The notes under the pieces: model-generated
Database searches by the model: none
What the model was told of the DNA's origin: nothing
Seen by the model: only the letters and a program-made list of their open reading frames with translations
Shown here: positions 17,419-26,593 of the stretch, one piece after another
Layout of the letters: every line of letters starts with the position of its first letter
Numbering within the stretch: position 1 is the first letter of the stretch
Assembly (NCBI RefSeq): GCF_003096815.1
Contig: NZ_QENY01000016.1
Span: 1 to 64,000 of the forward strand
Direction: 5' to 3'
Length of the DNA: 64,000 bases
From: Hallella colorans
GTDB lineage: Bacteria; Bacteroidota; Bacteroidia; Bacteroidales; Bacteroidaceae
Made by a program: the position numbers and the translations under genes

Positions 17419-17453
17419 AGCCGCTCGAGCCACATAGCCCTGAGCGGTTTTTT
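17419..17453 (+). terminator. Terminator of the superoxide reductase gene
   Basis: A 6-base GC stem (17421-17426 with 17442-17447) is followed by seven T. Confidence 0.75.
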
Positions 17454-17574
17454 TATGTGTCATATACGTGAGATAGGTGTGAAAGATTTTTATAATTAAC
17501 ATTCATTAATCATAACAATCGCATGCTGAAAGAAAGTTTTACAATATAAATAGTCTTTATCATAAATAAATCGT

Positions 17575-17582
17575 TAACTTTG
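17575..17582 (+). promoter_or_regulatory. -7 box of the former kduI-kduD unit
   Basis: TAACTTTG ends 24 bases before the ATG of the kduI relic. It probably still drives kduD. Confidence 0.55.
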
Positions 17583-17606
17583 CAAAGTGACGAAGGCAAA
17601 CACTTT

Positions 17607-17974
17607 ATGATAACAAACTATATCTTCGCTACGCGGCAAATCTCGCTGACACGAAGCACTATGATACTAAAAGACTATGCCAAGACTCTCTGATAGAACT
17701 ACTTTCTGCGCAAAACGAGATGAACATGGTGTACTCGATATACCACCGCATGATTGTTTGAGACGCCGTATCCATGGGATATCCGCTGCCATTAGATCGC
17801 ATTGACACGCTGAAAACCGGTCGTTTCGCGCGCTTTGGGGAAATGGGCGTGCTCAACGCGGGGCCCGAGGCCGAATGGAGCGTACACGGCGTGGCGGACG
17901 CCGCTACTATACGTTCGTTTAGCCAAAGGGCGAGGAGAGCGTCGACTATGGCGACAAAGAATTTTTCGGGATAA
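17607..17974 (+). pseudogene. kduI: kduI relic (5-keto-4-deoxyuronate isomerase), frameshifted and truncated
   Basis: No single frame is open, but successive frames give KduI-like protein. MITNY at the start slips frame near 17625. The next frame reads RYAANLADTKHYDTKRL, then NEMNMVYSIYHRMIV, and ends at a TGA (17759-17761). Beyond it come PLPLDRIDTLKTGRFARFGEMG and, after another slip, a stretch resembling GDKEFFG. Intact KduI has about 280 residues; only the first about 120 remain, then kduD follows. The identification is by recalled family sequence. The intact enzyme isomerises the uronate product of pectin or glycosaminoglycan breakdown just before KduD. Confidence 0.8.
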
Positions 17975-18030
17975 CAAACTTGAGATTACAATTTGCAAAA
18001 CTATATTAATCCCCTTAATAAATAATAAAA

Positions 18031-18840
18031 ATGGACAACTTAAACATTTTCTCACTGAAAGGTAAGAACGCTTGGATCACGGGCGCTTCTTATGGTATTG
18101 GTTTCAACATCGCCAAGGCTTTTGCGGCCGCCGGCATTGACCACATTATCTTTAACGACATTAACCAGGACCTCGTGGATCGAGGCATGGCCTCATACAA
18201 AGAGGCAGGCATAGCCAACGTGACCGGCTATGTGTGCGATGTGACCAAGGAAAATGACGTGAAGGCACTCGTGGAGCGCATTCACAAGGAGGTAGGTAAC
18301 ATAGACATTCTGGTGAACAACGCCGGAATTATCAAGCGTATACCCATGCACGAGATGAAGCGCGAGGAGTTTCAGCAAGTGATAGACATAGACTTGGTGG
18401 GCCCATTCATTGTCTCTTCTGCCGTGCTGCCAGAGATGATGGAGCGCAAGGAGGGTAAAATCATCAACATTTGCTCGATGATGAGCGAGCTGGGACGTGA
18501 GACGGTATCGGCTTACGCGGCAGCGAAGGGTGGATTGAAGATGCTCACGCGCAACATCTGCTCAGAGTATGGCGAGTACAACATACAGTGCAATGGCATT
18601 GGCCCGGGTTACATCGCCACACCGCAGACGGCTCCGCTGCGCGAGCGTCAGGCTGATGGCAGCCGTCACCCATTTGATAGTTTCATCTGCGCAAAGACCC
18701 CAGCGGGTCGTTGGCTTGACCCAGCTGAGCTTGGTGGCCCCGCAGTTTTCTTGGCCTCTAAAGCCTCTGATGCCGTGAATGGACACGTGCTCTATGTGGA
18801 TGGGGGTATCTTGGCCTATATAGGCAAGCAGCCAAAATGA
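18031..18840 (+). CDS. kduD: SDR oxidoreductase: KduD / gluconate 5-dehydrogenase type
   Basis: 269 residues, cytosolic short-chain dehydrogenase. The TGASYGIG dinucleotide-binding loop lies at 18-25, NNAG near 92, catalytic Ser in the CSMMSE stretch, and YAAAK as the Tyr-Lys pair near 161-165; the C-terminal VNGHVLYVDGG is typical of SDRs. Members next to kduI reduce or oxidise 2,5-diketo-3-deoxygluconate in uronate use. The neighbouring kduI is broken, so the pathway role here is uncertain; gluconate or another keto-sugar acid is possible. The gene itself shows no damage. Confidence 0.85.
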   Translation: MDNLNIFSLKGKNAWITGASYGIGFNIAKAFAAAGIDHIIFNDINQDLVDRGMASYKEAGIANVTGYVCDVTKENDVKALVERIHKEVGNIDILVNNAGIIKRIPMHEMKREEFQQVIDIDLVGPFIVSSAVLPEMMERKEGKIINICSMMSELGRETVSAYAAAKGGLKMLTRNICSEYGEYNIQCNGIGPGYIATPQTAPLRERQADGSRHPFDSFICAKTPAGRWLDPAELGGPAVFLASKASDAVNGHVLYVDGGILAYIGKQPK

Positions 18841-18865
18841 TGAGAAAGATCTCATGACAACCCAT

Positions 18866-18902
18866 AAAAAAAAGGTTTACGCATGGCGTAGACCTTTTTT
18901 TA
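18866..18902. terminator. Bidirectional terminator between kduD and hup
   Basis: A 9-base stem (18874-18882 with 18886-18894) with an A run before and a T run after, so it can work for both converging genes. Confidence 0.88.
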
Positions 18903-18923
18903 TAACTGCAAAATAAATTTACA

Positions 18924-19199
18924 TTATTTGTTTACAGCCTCTTCAAATTCAGAACCTGCGTTGAACTTAACGACTGTCTTGGCAGCGATTTGAATCTTTT
19001 TACCGTTAGCAGGATTGACACCTTGACGTGCGGGGCGCTCTTTGGTGGCAAAAGTACCAAAACCTACAAGCTGTACTTTTTCTCCAGCTACCAAGGCTTC
19101 TTTGATTGCACATGTTGTGGCATCAAGGGCTTTTTTTGCGTCTGCAGCGGTCAAACCAGCAGCATCAGCAATCTTTTTAACTAATTCTGACTTGTTCAT
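18924..19199 (-). CDS. hup: HU-family DNA-binding protein
   Basis: 91 residues, the standard size of a nucleoid HU/IHF subunit. MNKSELVKKIADAAGLTAADA opens the helical dimerisation part. VGFGTFATKERPARQGVNPA holds the beta arm with the conserved GFG and the intercalating RPARQGxNP loop, and the C-terminal VKFNAGSEFEEAVN helix follows. Bends and compacts DNA. Own promoter; stands divergent to the rhomboid gene. Confidence 0.97.
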   Translation of the reverse strand: MNKSELVKKIADAAGLTAADAKKALDATTCAIKEALVAGEKVQLVGFGTFATKERPARQGVNPANGKKIQIAAKTVVKFNAGSEFEEAVNK

Positions 19200-19251
19200 A
19201 ATATTTGTTATTAAAATGGATATAATCGTAGGATAATTTGTTATTTACTCG

Positions 19252-19282
19252 CAAATATAGGCTATTCATTTCACAATTCAAA
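19252..19282 (-). promoter_or_regulatory. hup promoter
   Basis: On the minus strand: TTTG (19282-19279), a 19-base spacer and TATATTTG (19259-19252). Confidence 0.8.
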
Positions 19283-19364
19283 AAAAAAAGATAGAAAAGT
19301 TATACACAAACTTAAAAAATGCCGTAAATAGCTTGCTTTATGATAAACTAACGGAGTTTTTTTG

Positions 19365-19372
19365 TAATTTTG
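19365..19372 (+). promoter_or_regulatory. -7 box of the rhomboid-EEP operon
   Basis: TAATTTTG; transcription would start near 19378. This favours the ATG at 19411 over the earlier frame opening at 19333. Confidence 0.6.
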
Positions 19373-19410
19373 CATCAATTGTAAACGATTTAGAACGATA
19401 TTTCAAATAT

Positions 19411-20334
19411 ATGCTAAAAATTCCACCTATCACCAAGAATTTGCTTATCATTAATGTCTTGGCATTTGTCGGCCTGCTTGTGGCACAACAAGTATGGGGC
19501 ATCGATCTGAACTATGTGCTTGGCCTACACTTCTTCATGGCGTCTGACTTTCATCTCTACCAATTGGTTACCTACATGTTTATGCACGGTGGATGGGAAC
19601 ACATTATCTTAAACATGTTCATGCTGTGGATGTTTGGATCGGTGGTGGAGAGAACGTGGGGCGAGAAGCGATTCCTTTTTTATTACATTTTATGCGGTAT
19701 TGGCGCGGGTGTCATGCAAGAGATAGCACAATTTTTTTATGTGTATTTTATGCTCGACGCACAGCAGTCGTTGGGCATCGTCGAGTCTTTCTCGGTGATG
19801 CGCCAGTTGGGCGATCAGCTCAACAATCTCACCACTGTGGGAGCGTCGGGAGCCATATATGCGCTGTTATTGGCTTTTGGCATGATGTTTCCAAACGAGA
19901 AGATGTTCATTATACCCATTCCTATCCCCATCAAAGCCAAATGGATGGTGATGGGAGCCATAGTCGTGGAACTATTCTCGGCAATGGCTGTGTCCAATTC
20001 GAACGTGGCCCATTTGGCTCATTTGGGCGGCATGATATTCGGATTTTTTCTCATTCGCTATTGGCAGAAGCATCCTGAAAATTACTATAACAGTAGCAAC
20101 GGCACCTCGTTTTTTGACAATTTGAAGTCGAAGTGGGAACAACGAGGTGGAAATCGCTCTTTCGGCAATGACTCCCGTTATCACGACACGGGCAATTCTG
20201 ACTGGGATTATAACGCTCGCAAACAAGCCACGCAAGAAGAAATAGACCGTATTCTCGACAAGATAAGGAAAAGTGGGTACGACAGTTTGAGCAAAGAGGA
20301 AAAACAGACGCTCTTTGACCAAAGCAAGAAATGA
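19411..20334 (+). CDS. Rhomboid family intramembrane serine protease
   Basis: 307 residues from the ATG at 19411, which lies after the promoter. Six or so membrane helices. Catalytic Ser lies in GASGAIYALLL (GxSG, near residue 149) and the partner His in the HLAHLGG motif of the following helix pair. The MHGGWEHIILNMFMLW stretch is the conserved oxyanion/entry helix. A charged cytosolic tail (about 230-307) ends in a small domain with EEIDRILDKIRKSGYDSLS that is common on Bacteroidetes rhomboids. Cleaves membrane proteins within the bilayer; substrate unknown. The stop overlaps the next start by four bases. Confidence 0.93.
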   Translation: MLKIPPITKNLLIINVLAFVGLLVAQQVWGIDLNYVLGLHFFMASDFHLYQLVTYMFMHGGWEHIILNMFMLWMFGSVVERTWGEKRFLFYYILCGIGAGVMQEIAQFFYVYFMLDAQQSLGIVESFSVMRQLGDQLNNLTTVGASGAIYALLLAFGMMFPNEKMFIIPIPIPIKAKWMVMGAIVVELFSAMAVSNSNVAHLAHLGGMIFGFFLIRYWQKHPENYYNSSNGTSFFDNLKSKWEQRGGNRSFGNDSRYHDTGNSDWDYNARKQATQEEIDRILDKIRKSGYDSLSKEEKQTLFDQSKK

Positions 20335-21419
20335 TCAAAAAACTGAAAACATTTACGTTGCAAACTATAGCCGGGGCAAATATTGTCACTATTATCGTGA
20401 TGCTTGCCATGGGCTATTCGGATAGGCTCGATCCCACGTCGTTCCCCATCTTGAGCAAGGGAGGGCTGGCGTTTCCTGTTTTCTTGATACTCAACTTTGC
20501 GTTTCTCGTGTTTTGGATAGTTTTTAAAACGAGGAGGGCGATTATTCCATTTGCTGGATTTTTGCTGTGCTACGCACCGATTAGGATATACTGTCCACTC
20601 AACATTACGCATACACCACCCCGCGATGCCATCAAGGTGCTGTCTTACAATGTATGGCTATTTGCAGGATGGGAGACCCCGGGAAGCAAGCCTAACCCCA
20701 TACTGGAATATATAAAGGAGCAAGATGCGGATATCGTTTGCCTGCAAGAATCGAATCTTACGGAAATAAAAAAAGCCAAGGTTGACTCGGTGCTCAACCC
20801 CATTTACCAGTATCAAGACACCGCCATGCACCAAGCTGGCAACTGTATATCTATTTACAGCAAGTTCCCAATTCTTTCAAAGGAACGTATCATGTACGAA
20901 TCTAAGGGCAACTTGAGTGCCGCTTTTAAGTTGATGGTAAATGGGGAGGAGGTGTTAGTGGTGAACAATCATTTAGAAACCACGGGGTTGACAGTGGAGG
21001 ACAAAGACCGATTTAAAACGATGATGAAAGGTGAGATGAAAGTGGATACGGCAGGGCTGACATCCAAAACGCTCATCAACAAGCTCGGCAAGGCTATGTC
21101 TATACGAGCCCGACAAGCAGAAGCCGTGGCACGCTATGTGGCCTATCACAGCGACATGCCGGTCATCTTGTGCGGTGATTTTAACGACAGCCCTATCTCA
21201 TACGCTCGTAGAACCATCGCCAAGGAACTAACCGACTGCTATGTGGAGGCTGGAAACGGGCCAGGTATCAGCTATCATCACAACGGATTTTATTTTAGAA
21301 TAGACAATATTATGTGCTCGGCTCATTTTGAGCCAGTTGTCTGTCGGGTGGACAATAAAATCAAGACATCCGACCATTATCCTATCATCTGCTGGCTGAA
21401 AAAACGCCATAAACCGTAA
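20331..21419 (+). CDS. Endonuclease/exonuclease/phosphatase family protein, membrane-anchored
   Basis: 362 residues. Two or three hydrophobic helices (about 10-90) anchor it in the membrane, then an EEP domain follows: VLSYNVWLF (Asn), CLQESN (catalytic Glu), VVNNHLETT (His), LCGDFNDSP (Asp/Asn) and a final TSDHYPI (Asp-His). This metal-dependent fold cleaves phosphodiesters; DNA, RNA or phospholipid could be the substrate. The ATGA overlap with the rhomboid gene implies translational coupling and suggests a shared envelope role, which is inference. Confidence 0.9.
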   Translation: MIKKLKTFTLQTIAGANIVTIIVMLAMGYSDRLDPTSFPILSKGGLAFPVFLILNFAFLVFWIVFKTRRAIIPFAGFLLCYAPIRIYCPLNITHTPPRDAIKVLSYNVWLFAGWETPGSKPNPILEYIKEQDADIVCLQESNLTEIKKAKVDSVLNPIYQYQDTAMHQAGNCISIYSKFPILSKERIMYESKGNLSAAFKLMVNGEEVLVVNNHLETTGLTVEDKDRFKTMMKGEMKVDTAGLTSKTLINKLGKAMSIRARQAEAVARYVAYHSDMPVILCGDFNDSPISYARRTIAKELTDCYVEAGNGPGISYHHNGFYFRIDNIMCSAHFEPVVCRVDNKIKTSDHYPIICWLKKRHKP

Positions 21420-21443
21420 AAAATGAATAAATAAGACCTTAAT

Positions 21444-21475
21444 CTTGCTTAAAAAGTGAAAAAGTAGTATCTTTG
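21444..21475 (+). promoter_or_regulatory. secDF promoter
   Basis: CTTG (21444-21447), a 20-base spacer and TATCTTTG (21468-21475); start codon at 21547. Confidence 0.75.
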
Positions 21476-21546
21476 CATGTCATCTATGCAAAATATCTTT
21501 GTGCATCATCAAAGTGAAACAATAGAAAATAAATATCAACAATAAA

Positions 21547-24500
21547 ATGCAAAACAAAGGAATTGTAATTGTAACCGCCGTCTTACTGACGCTTGCAAGC
21601 ATCTTTTATTTGTCTTTCTCGTTTGCCACGAGATATTATGACAAGCAGGCTGCCAAGCTCGGCGACCCCATTGCGCAACAGGATTATAAAGATTCCGTGA
21701 AGTATTTGGGAATTTACAGCTATCAGAAGTGTCTCGAAACACAAATTGGTCTCGGCTTGGACTTGAAAGGTGGAATGAACGTTATCCTCGAGGTTTCCGT
21801 ACCCGACGTAGTGGATATGCTCGCCGATCATAAGACCGACGCAGCCTACACCAAGTCCATGAAAGAAGCGCGCCAAGAGCTTGAGACAACGCAAGGTGAC
21901 TTCATCTCGCTGTTTATCGACGCCTATCACAAGAATGCTCCAGGACGTAAATTAGCGGAAGTGTTTGCCACGCAGCAGTTGCAAGGCAAAGTATCGCCCA
22001 CAAGCACTGATAGCGAAGTGGAAAAAGTGCTGAGATCGGAGGTTACATCGGCCATCGACAACTCTTTCACAGTGGTGCGTACTCGTATCGACCAGTTTGG
22101 CGTGGTTCAGCCCAACATTCAAAAAGTGCAAGGCTCGGAAGGTCGCATCATGGTGGAAATGCCTGGCATCAAGGAGCCGGAACGTATTCGCAAGTTGCTT
22201 CAAGGTAGTGCCAATTTGGAGTTTTGGGAGACCTTTAACGCAGCAGAGATAATTCCGTATCTTACACAATTAGATACGCGATTAGCCAATGGAGACAACG
22301 CTTCTTCAGATGTGGTAGACTCTGCCAAGGTGGAAACCAAAGACACGGTGGCTGCAACAACAGCCAAACCCAAGTTCCAACTCAAGAAAAAGACCAAAAA
22401 ACAGGATATAAATACTACGCCCGACGCCCAGTTGGAGCAAGCTAAGAAACTGCATCCACTGCTCGCTATGCTGCAAACAACAGGTGGTCAGAGTCTTAGC
22501 GTGGTGGGATACGCAAGCATTAGAGACACCGCGAATATAAACAAGATTATCTATAGCGAGCTCGCCAAGCAAGTGTTGCCAACCGATTTGAAACTCCTTT
22601 GGAGCGCGAAACCAGCCGATGGCATCTCCGCAAAAAACATATTTGAGTTGCATGCCCTCAAGATTACGACCACCAATGGCCGTGCACCATTAGAGGGTGG
22701 TGTGGTGACGGAGGCGTCAGACCAGTTTAATCATCTTACTGGCCAACCAGAGGTGAGCATGACAATGAACTCTGAAGGCGCCCGGCGTTGGGCCGAGTTG
22801 ACCAAGGCCAACGTAGGAAAAGCCATCGCCATTGTGCTTGATGGCGTAGTTTATTCCGCTCCGCGAGTGAACGGAGAAATATCCGGCGGACAATCGTCCA
22901 TCAGTGGTAACTTCACTGTGGAGGACACTAAAGATTTGGCTAACACCTTGAAGTCAGGACGTATGCCTGCTCCTGCTCACATCGTACAGGAAGAAGTGGT
23001 TGGTCCTACGCTTGGAGCGCAATCCATACAGCAAGGTATTATATCATTCATTATAGCCTTTGTGTTGCTTATCATCTACATGCTCGCCATGTATAACATG
23101 ATTCCTGGCTCAATCGCCGTGGGCGCATTGCTTGTCAATGTCTTTTTCACGCTTGGAATTCTGACGTCTTTTCAAGCCGCGCTCACCATGTCGGGTATCG
23201 CTGGTATGGTGCTATCCCTTGGTACCGCAGTAGACGCCAACGTGCTGATTTACGAACGCATAAAAGAAGAATTGCGTGCCGGCAAGGGCATGAAACAAGC
23301 TATCAGCGCTGGATATAGCAATGCATTCTCAGCTATTTTCGACTCCAACTTGACATCATTGATAACCGGTGTCATCCTCTACGTGTTTGGTACAGGTCCT
23401 ATCCGCGGCTTCGCCACAACATGGATCATCGGTATTGTTTGCTCATTCTTTAGCGCAGTTTATCTCACTCGTCTCGTTTACGAGTACAAACTGAACAAAG
23501 ACAAGTGGCAAAACCTCAAATTTTGGACTGGCATCTCCAAGAATTTGATGCAAGGTACTGACTTTAAGTTCATGTCAATGTATAAAACCACCTTTACGGT
23601 AGCTATTGTTGCCGTGGTTGTATTCTGTGGCAGCTTCCTCGTTCGAGGCCTTGCCAAGAGTATCGACTTTACCGGTGGTCGCAACTATGTCATTGTATTC
23701 GAGAAAAACACCCAGCCCGAACAAGTGCGCGATGTATTGACAAAAACTTTCCCCAAGGCCACTACCAGCGCATTGTCACTGGGTACCGATAACAAGACCA
23801 TTCGTGTCTCGACCAACTACAAGATAGAGTCTAACAGCCCTACCGTGGACGATGAGACGGAGGAGATGCTCTATAAAGGATTGAAAAACGCGGGATTGGT
23901 GACACAAAAGAGCGTTAACGATTTCAAAAATCCTGATATTAGGCAGGGAGGTTCCATTATAAGCTCATCCAAGGTAGGACCCTCTGTAGCCAAGGATGTG
24001 ACGTACGGAGCTATCATCAGTGTGCTCATAGCTTTGATAGGCATCTTCCTTTACATATTGCTTCGTTTCCGTAACGTGGCGTTCTCTGTGGGTTCCACCG
24101 TGGCATTGACTATCGATGCCCTCACCGTTATTGGTTTATTCTCGTTGCTGCAAGGCTTGTTACCTTTCTCGCTTGAGGTCGACCAGACTTTCATTGGTGC
24201 TGTGCTGACCGTTATCGGCTACTCAATCAATGACAAAGTGGTGGTATTCGACCGTATCCGAGAAAACCTAAAGCTACATCCCAAGCAGGATATCCAGATA
24301 CTATTCAATGATTCTATCAACCAAACCTTGGCTCGTACAATCAACACCTCGCTATCAACGTTGATCGTGTTGCTTTGTATCTTGTTCCTTGGTGGCAAGA
24401 GCATTCAGCCATTTGCCTTTGCCATGTCGTTAGGTGTAGTGTTCGGAACATTGAGCTCTATCTTCATAGCATCTCCCATCGCATATCTCGTGATGGGCAA

Positions 24501-24558
24501 AAAGATACAGAATCGCCTGCACAGTCAAGAAGCAACTACAGTAGCACAGACTGTATAA
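21547..24558 (+). CDS. secDF: Protein translocase SecDF fusion
   Basis: 1003 residues. SecD half (1 to about 680): first helix, a long periplasmic region with the P1 base (LGLDLKGGMNV near 73) and head, then five helices starting near 500 with the TAVDANVLIYERIKEE motif. SecF half (about 680-1003): helix, SIDFTGGRNYV, then GYSINDKVVVFDRIRENL. The fusion is standard in Bacteroidetes. Uses the proton gradient to pull proteins through SecYEG on the outer side of the inner membrane. The periplasmic region has a low-complexity Lys/Thr segment around 240-300. Single gene with its own promoter and terminator. Confidence 0.97.
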   Translation: MQNKGIVIVTAVLLTLASIFYLSFSFATRYYDKQAAKLGDPIAQQDYKDSVKYLGIYSYQKCLETQIGLGLDLKGGMNVILEVSVPDVVDMLADHKTDAAYTKSMKEARQELETTQGDFISLFIDAYHKNAPGRKLAEVFATQQLQGKVSPTSTDSEVEKVLRSEVTSAIDNSFTVVRTRIDQFGVVQPNIQKVQGSEGRIMVEMPGIKEPERIRKLLQGSANLEFWETFNAAEIIPYLTQLDTRLANGDNASSDVVDSAKVETKDTVAATTAKPKFQLKKKTKKQDINTTPDAQLEQAKKLHPLLAMLQTTGGQSLSVVGYASIRDTANINKIIYSELAKQVLPTDLKLLWSAKPADGISAKNIFELHALKITTTNGRAPLEGGVVTEASDQFNHLTGQPEVSMTMNSEGARRWAELTKANVGKAIAIVLDGVVYSAPRVNGEISGGQSSISGNFTVEDTKDLANTLKSGRMPAPAHIVQEEVVGPTLGAQSIQQGIISFIIAFVLLIIYMLAMYNMIPGSIAVGALLVNVFFTLGILTSFQAALTMSGIAGMVLSLGTAVDANVLIYERIKEELRAGKGMKQAISAGYSNAFSAIFDSNLTSLITGVILYVFGTGPIRGFATTWIIGIVCSFFSAVYLTRLVYEYKLNKDKWQNLKFWTGISKNLMQGTDFKFMSMYKTTFTVAIVAVVVFCGSFLVRGLAKSIDFTGGRNYVIVFEKNTQPEQVRDVLTKTFPKATTSALSLGTDNKTIRVSTNYKIESNSPTVDDETEEMLYKGLKNAGLVTQKSVNDFKNPDIRQGGSIISSSKVGPSVAKDVTYGAIISVLIALIGIFLYILLRFRNVAFSVGSTVALTIDALTVIGLFSLLQGLLPFSLEVDQTFIGAVLTVIGYSINDKVVVFDRIRENLKLHPKQDIQILFNDSINQTLARTINTSLSTLIVLLCILFLGGKSIQPFAFAMSLGVVFGTLSSIFIASPIAYLVMGKKIQNRLHSQEATTVAQTV

Positions 24559-24610
24559 GTCAATGCTATGATAGTTTAAACGCACTTCTTTCCAAAAAGT
24601 GCATCATATC

Positions 24611-24660
24611 AATAAAAGCCATCTCCCACGTTTTTGAATGAGGTAGATGGCTTTTATTTT
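24611..24660. terminator. Terminator after secDF
   Basis: A perfect 14-base stem (24611-24624 with 24645-24658) with a TTTT tail; the A-rich 5' side makes it partly bidirectional. Confidence 0.88.
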
Positions 24661-24662
24661 GA

Positions 24663-24975
24663 TTATTGGTAGTCTGATAATTTGCTCATTTTTCGCGCTT
24701 TATCAAGGCAAGCAGAAGTTATTTCCATCTCTTGCCAAGATAAACAGGCAAAACACAATGGTATTTAGTGGAATTAAGCTAATATAGAAACATATATAGC
24801 TTGAGAATAAAAATGGCTTTACATTAAAAGACAATGTAACGAAGCCTATAATTTGGTATCTCTTTTAATATATAGATATAAAGAGATTTTAGTGCCAGAT
24901 GATTACCAATTTCATACAAAAAAGCTGCAATTGCTTGACAAACAGGAAACAAGCACGATATGATTATGTTTCATG
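24663..24975. other. AT-rich gap with a half-arm of the dispersed repeat
   Basis: No gene seen. At 24684-24697 the sequence GCTCATTTTTCGCG resembles one arm of the intergenic inverted repeats (compare 1077-1090), without a matching second arm or box, so it may be a decayed copy. The rest is featureless. Confidence 0.35.
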
Positions 24976-25575
24976 TCACATGCCTTTCAAATGCGCTGCT
25001 AACATTCTTACGGCTTTCGCGCGATGGCTTATTCGATTTTTGACCTCTTCGCCAAGCTCTGCGAAACTCTTGTCATAGCCATCTGGTATGAACAATGGGT
25101 CGTAGCCGAAGCCCTCTGTGCCGTGTTTTTCAGTGTCTATTCGGCCGCGCACCTCGCCCTCGAATTGATATTCCCTACTACATAGAGCATTGTCTCCCTC
25201 CATCGTTATAAGCGATATAACCGTCCGGAAGCGAGCCTTGCGATTGGCTTTACCATCAAGCTCACGCAGCAATTTGGCTATGTTGGCCTCGCTGTCGTGG
25301 TCTGTTCCATCGGCATAGCGTGCCGAATGCACTCCCGGCGCTCCCCCGAGAGCCTCCACCTCAAGTCCCGTGTCATCAGCGAAACAATTAAGGTGATAAT
25401 GGTCAAAAACATACTCGGCCTTAAGATGCGCGTTTTCCTCAAGCGTATTTCCCGTTTCTGGAATGTCCACGTGACAGCCAATATCAGCCAATGACACGAT
25501 GTCAAATTCATGACCGAGTATTTCTCTTATTTCTTGCAACTTATGCTCATTATTCGTGGCGAATACTATTTTCAT
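24976..25575 (-). CDS. rdgB: Non-canonical purine NTP pyrophosphatase (RdgB/HAM1)
   Basis: 199 residues, standard length. N-terminal [11 protein letters not shown] (substrate loop), [14 protein letters not shown] with the catalytic Asp, GFGYDPLF and C-terminal ISHRAKA (the SHR motif). Hydrolyses XTP, ITP and dITP to monophosphates, keeping them out of DNA and RNA. Last gene of the leuS-yitT-rdgB unit, 58 bases after yitT. Confidence 0.96.
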   Translation of the reverse strand: MKIVFATNNEHKLQEIREILGHEFDIVSLADIGCHVDIPETGNTLEENAHLKAEYVFDHYHLNCFADDTGLEVEALGGAPGVHSARYADGTDHDSEANIAKLLRELDGKANRKARFRTVISLITMEGDNALCSREYQFEGEVRGRIDTEKHGTEGFGYDPLFIPDGYDKSFAELGEEVKNRISHRAKAVRMLAAHLKGM

Positions 25576-25633
25576 ATCTATTCTAACGCTTAAAGTTTAG
25601 AGATGGTGGCGATGGACAAGTGGCATAAGTCCA

Positions 25634-26593
25634 TCATTCCAATGGAGGAGCTGTTTTTTGCTCTTGTCTTTTCTTTGGAATTTTCACCTTTATATTTTCA
25701 AAACCCTCGCCGTAAACACCAATGACAGAGCTTTGGCTCACAAAAGCGTTGGGGTCGGTTGTTTTAATTAGCCTGAATATCAATTGGCTTTCGTTCTTTC
25801 GAGCCAACAAGCATATCACTTTGATTTCTTGACCGGTGTACCATCCGTGTCCATCGAGTATGGTCAGTCCATGATCGGTCTCCTTGGATAATATCGTGGC
25901 TATCTCCTCGTGCTTTCTCGAATATATCATGAACTGGACCGACTGCCGTTGCCTGCTGTGCACGAAGTCGAGCATGGAACATTCTATAAAGATAGTGCAA
26001 AAGCCGAAAACCACCTTGTGGGCCCTTTGTGCCATATCGCCAAACTGTGGAAAAAAGAAGCAGCTGCTTACTATAAACACGTCTATGAGGATAAGCACTT
26101 GACCTAATGAGAGGTCTTTGTACTTATTCACCACGGCCGCAATGATGTCCGATCCACCTGTACTGCCATTGTTCAGAAACACGATAGCGAGCGAGCTTCC
26201 CGTCAAACAGCATCCGATAACCATAGACATGAAGTCCTGTCCTTCACCTAACATCTTGATGAATGAGCCGTCAGGGTTCAATGGCATAAGCTCTTGCGCG
26301 TATTTAAGCATGAAGTATAGCGCGAAGATGGCATATATTGTTTTCATCATAAACCTAAACCCCAGCACTATCAATGCCATGATTAGGAGCGACAGGTTGA
26401 TAATCATATACGTGTATTCTATCTTGAATCCCGTCGCGTAGAATATGATGGCCGACATACCAGTAACGCCACCCGTTACTATTTCATAGGGCATCAAAAA
26501 GATGGTAAATGCGCTTGTGTAAAGCAATAAGCCAAGCGTGATGAACACATAGTCTTTTACTTCACCGATGATAAATTGTTGACGACTGTTCAT
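25634..26593 (-). CDS. YitT family membrane protein (DUF161 + DUF2179)
   Basis: 319 residues. Five or six membrane helices with the [18 protein letters not shown] motif near 140-157, followed by a soluble C-terminal DUF2179 domain (about 205-300) with [10 protein letters not shown] and [19 protein letters not shown]. Inner membrane; function unknown. Its start overlaps the leuS stop (ATGA) by four bases. A second family member lies at 44711-45658. Confidence 0.9.
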   Translation of the reverse strand: MNSRQQFIIGEVKDYVFITLGLLLYTSAFTIFLMPYEIVTGGVTGMSAIIFYATGFKIEYTYMIINLSLLIMALIVLGFRFMMKTIYAIFALYFMLKYAQELMPLNPDGSFIKMLGEGQDFMSMVIGCCLTGSSLAIVFLNNGSTGGSDIIAAVVNKYKDLSLGQVLILIDVFIVSSCFFFPQFGDMAQRAHKVVFGFCTIFIECSMLDFVHSRQRQSVQFMIYSRKHEEIATILSKETDHGLTILDGHGWYTGQEIKVICLLARKNESQLIFRLIKTTDPNAFVSQSSVIGVYGEGFENIKVKIPKKRQEQKTAPPLE

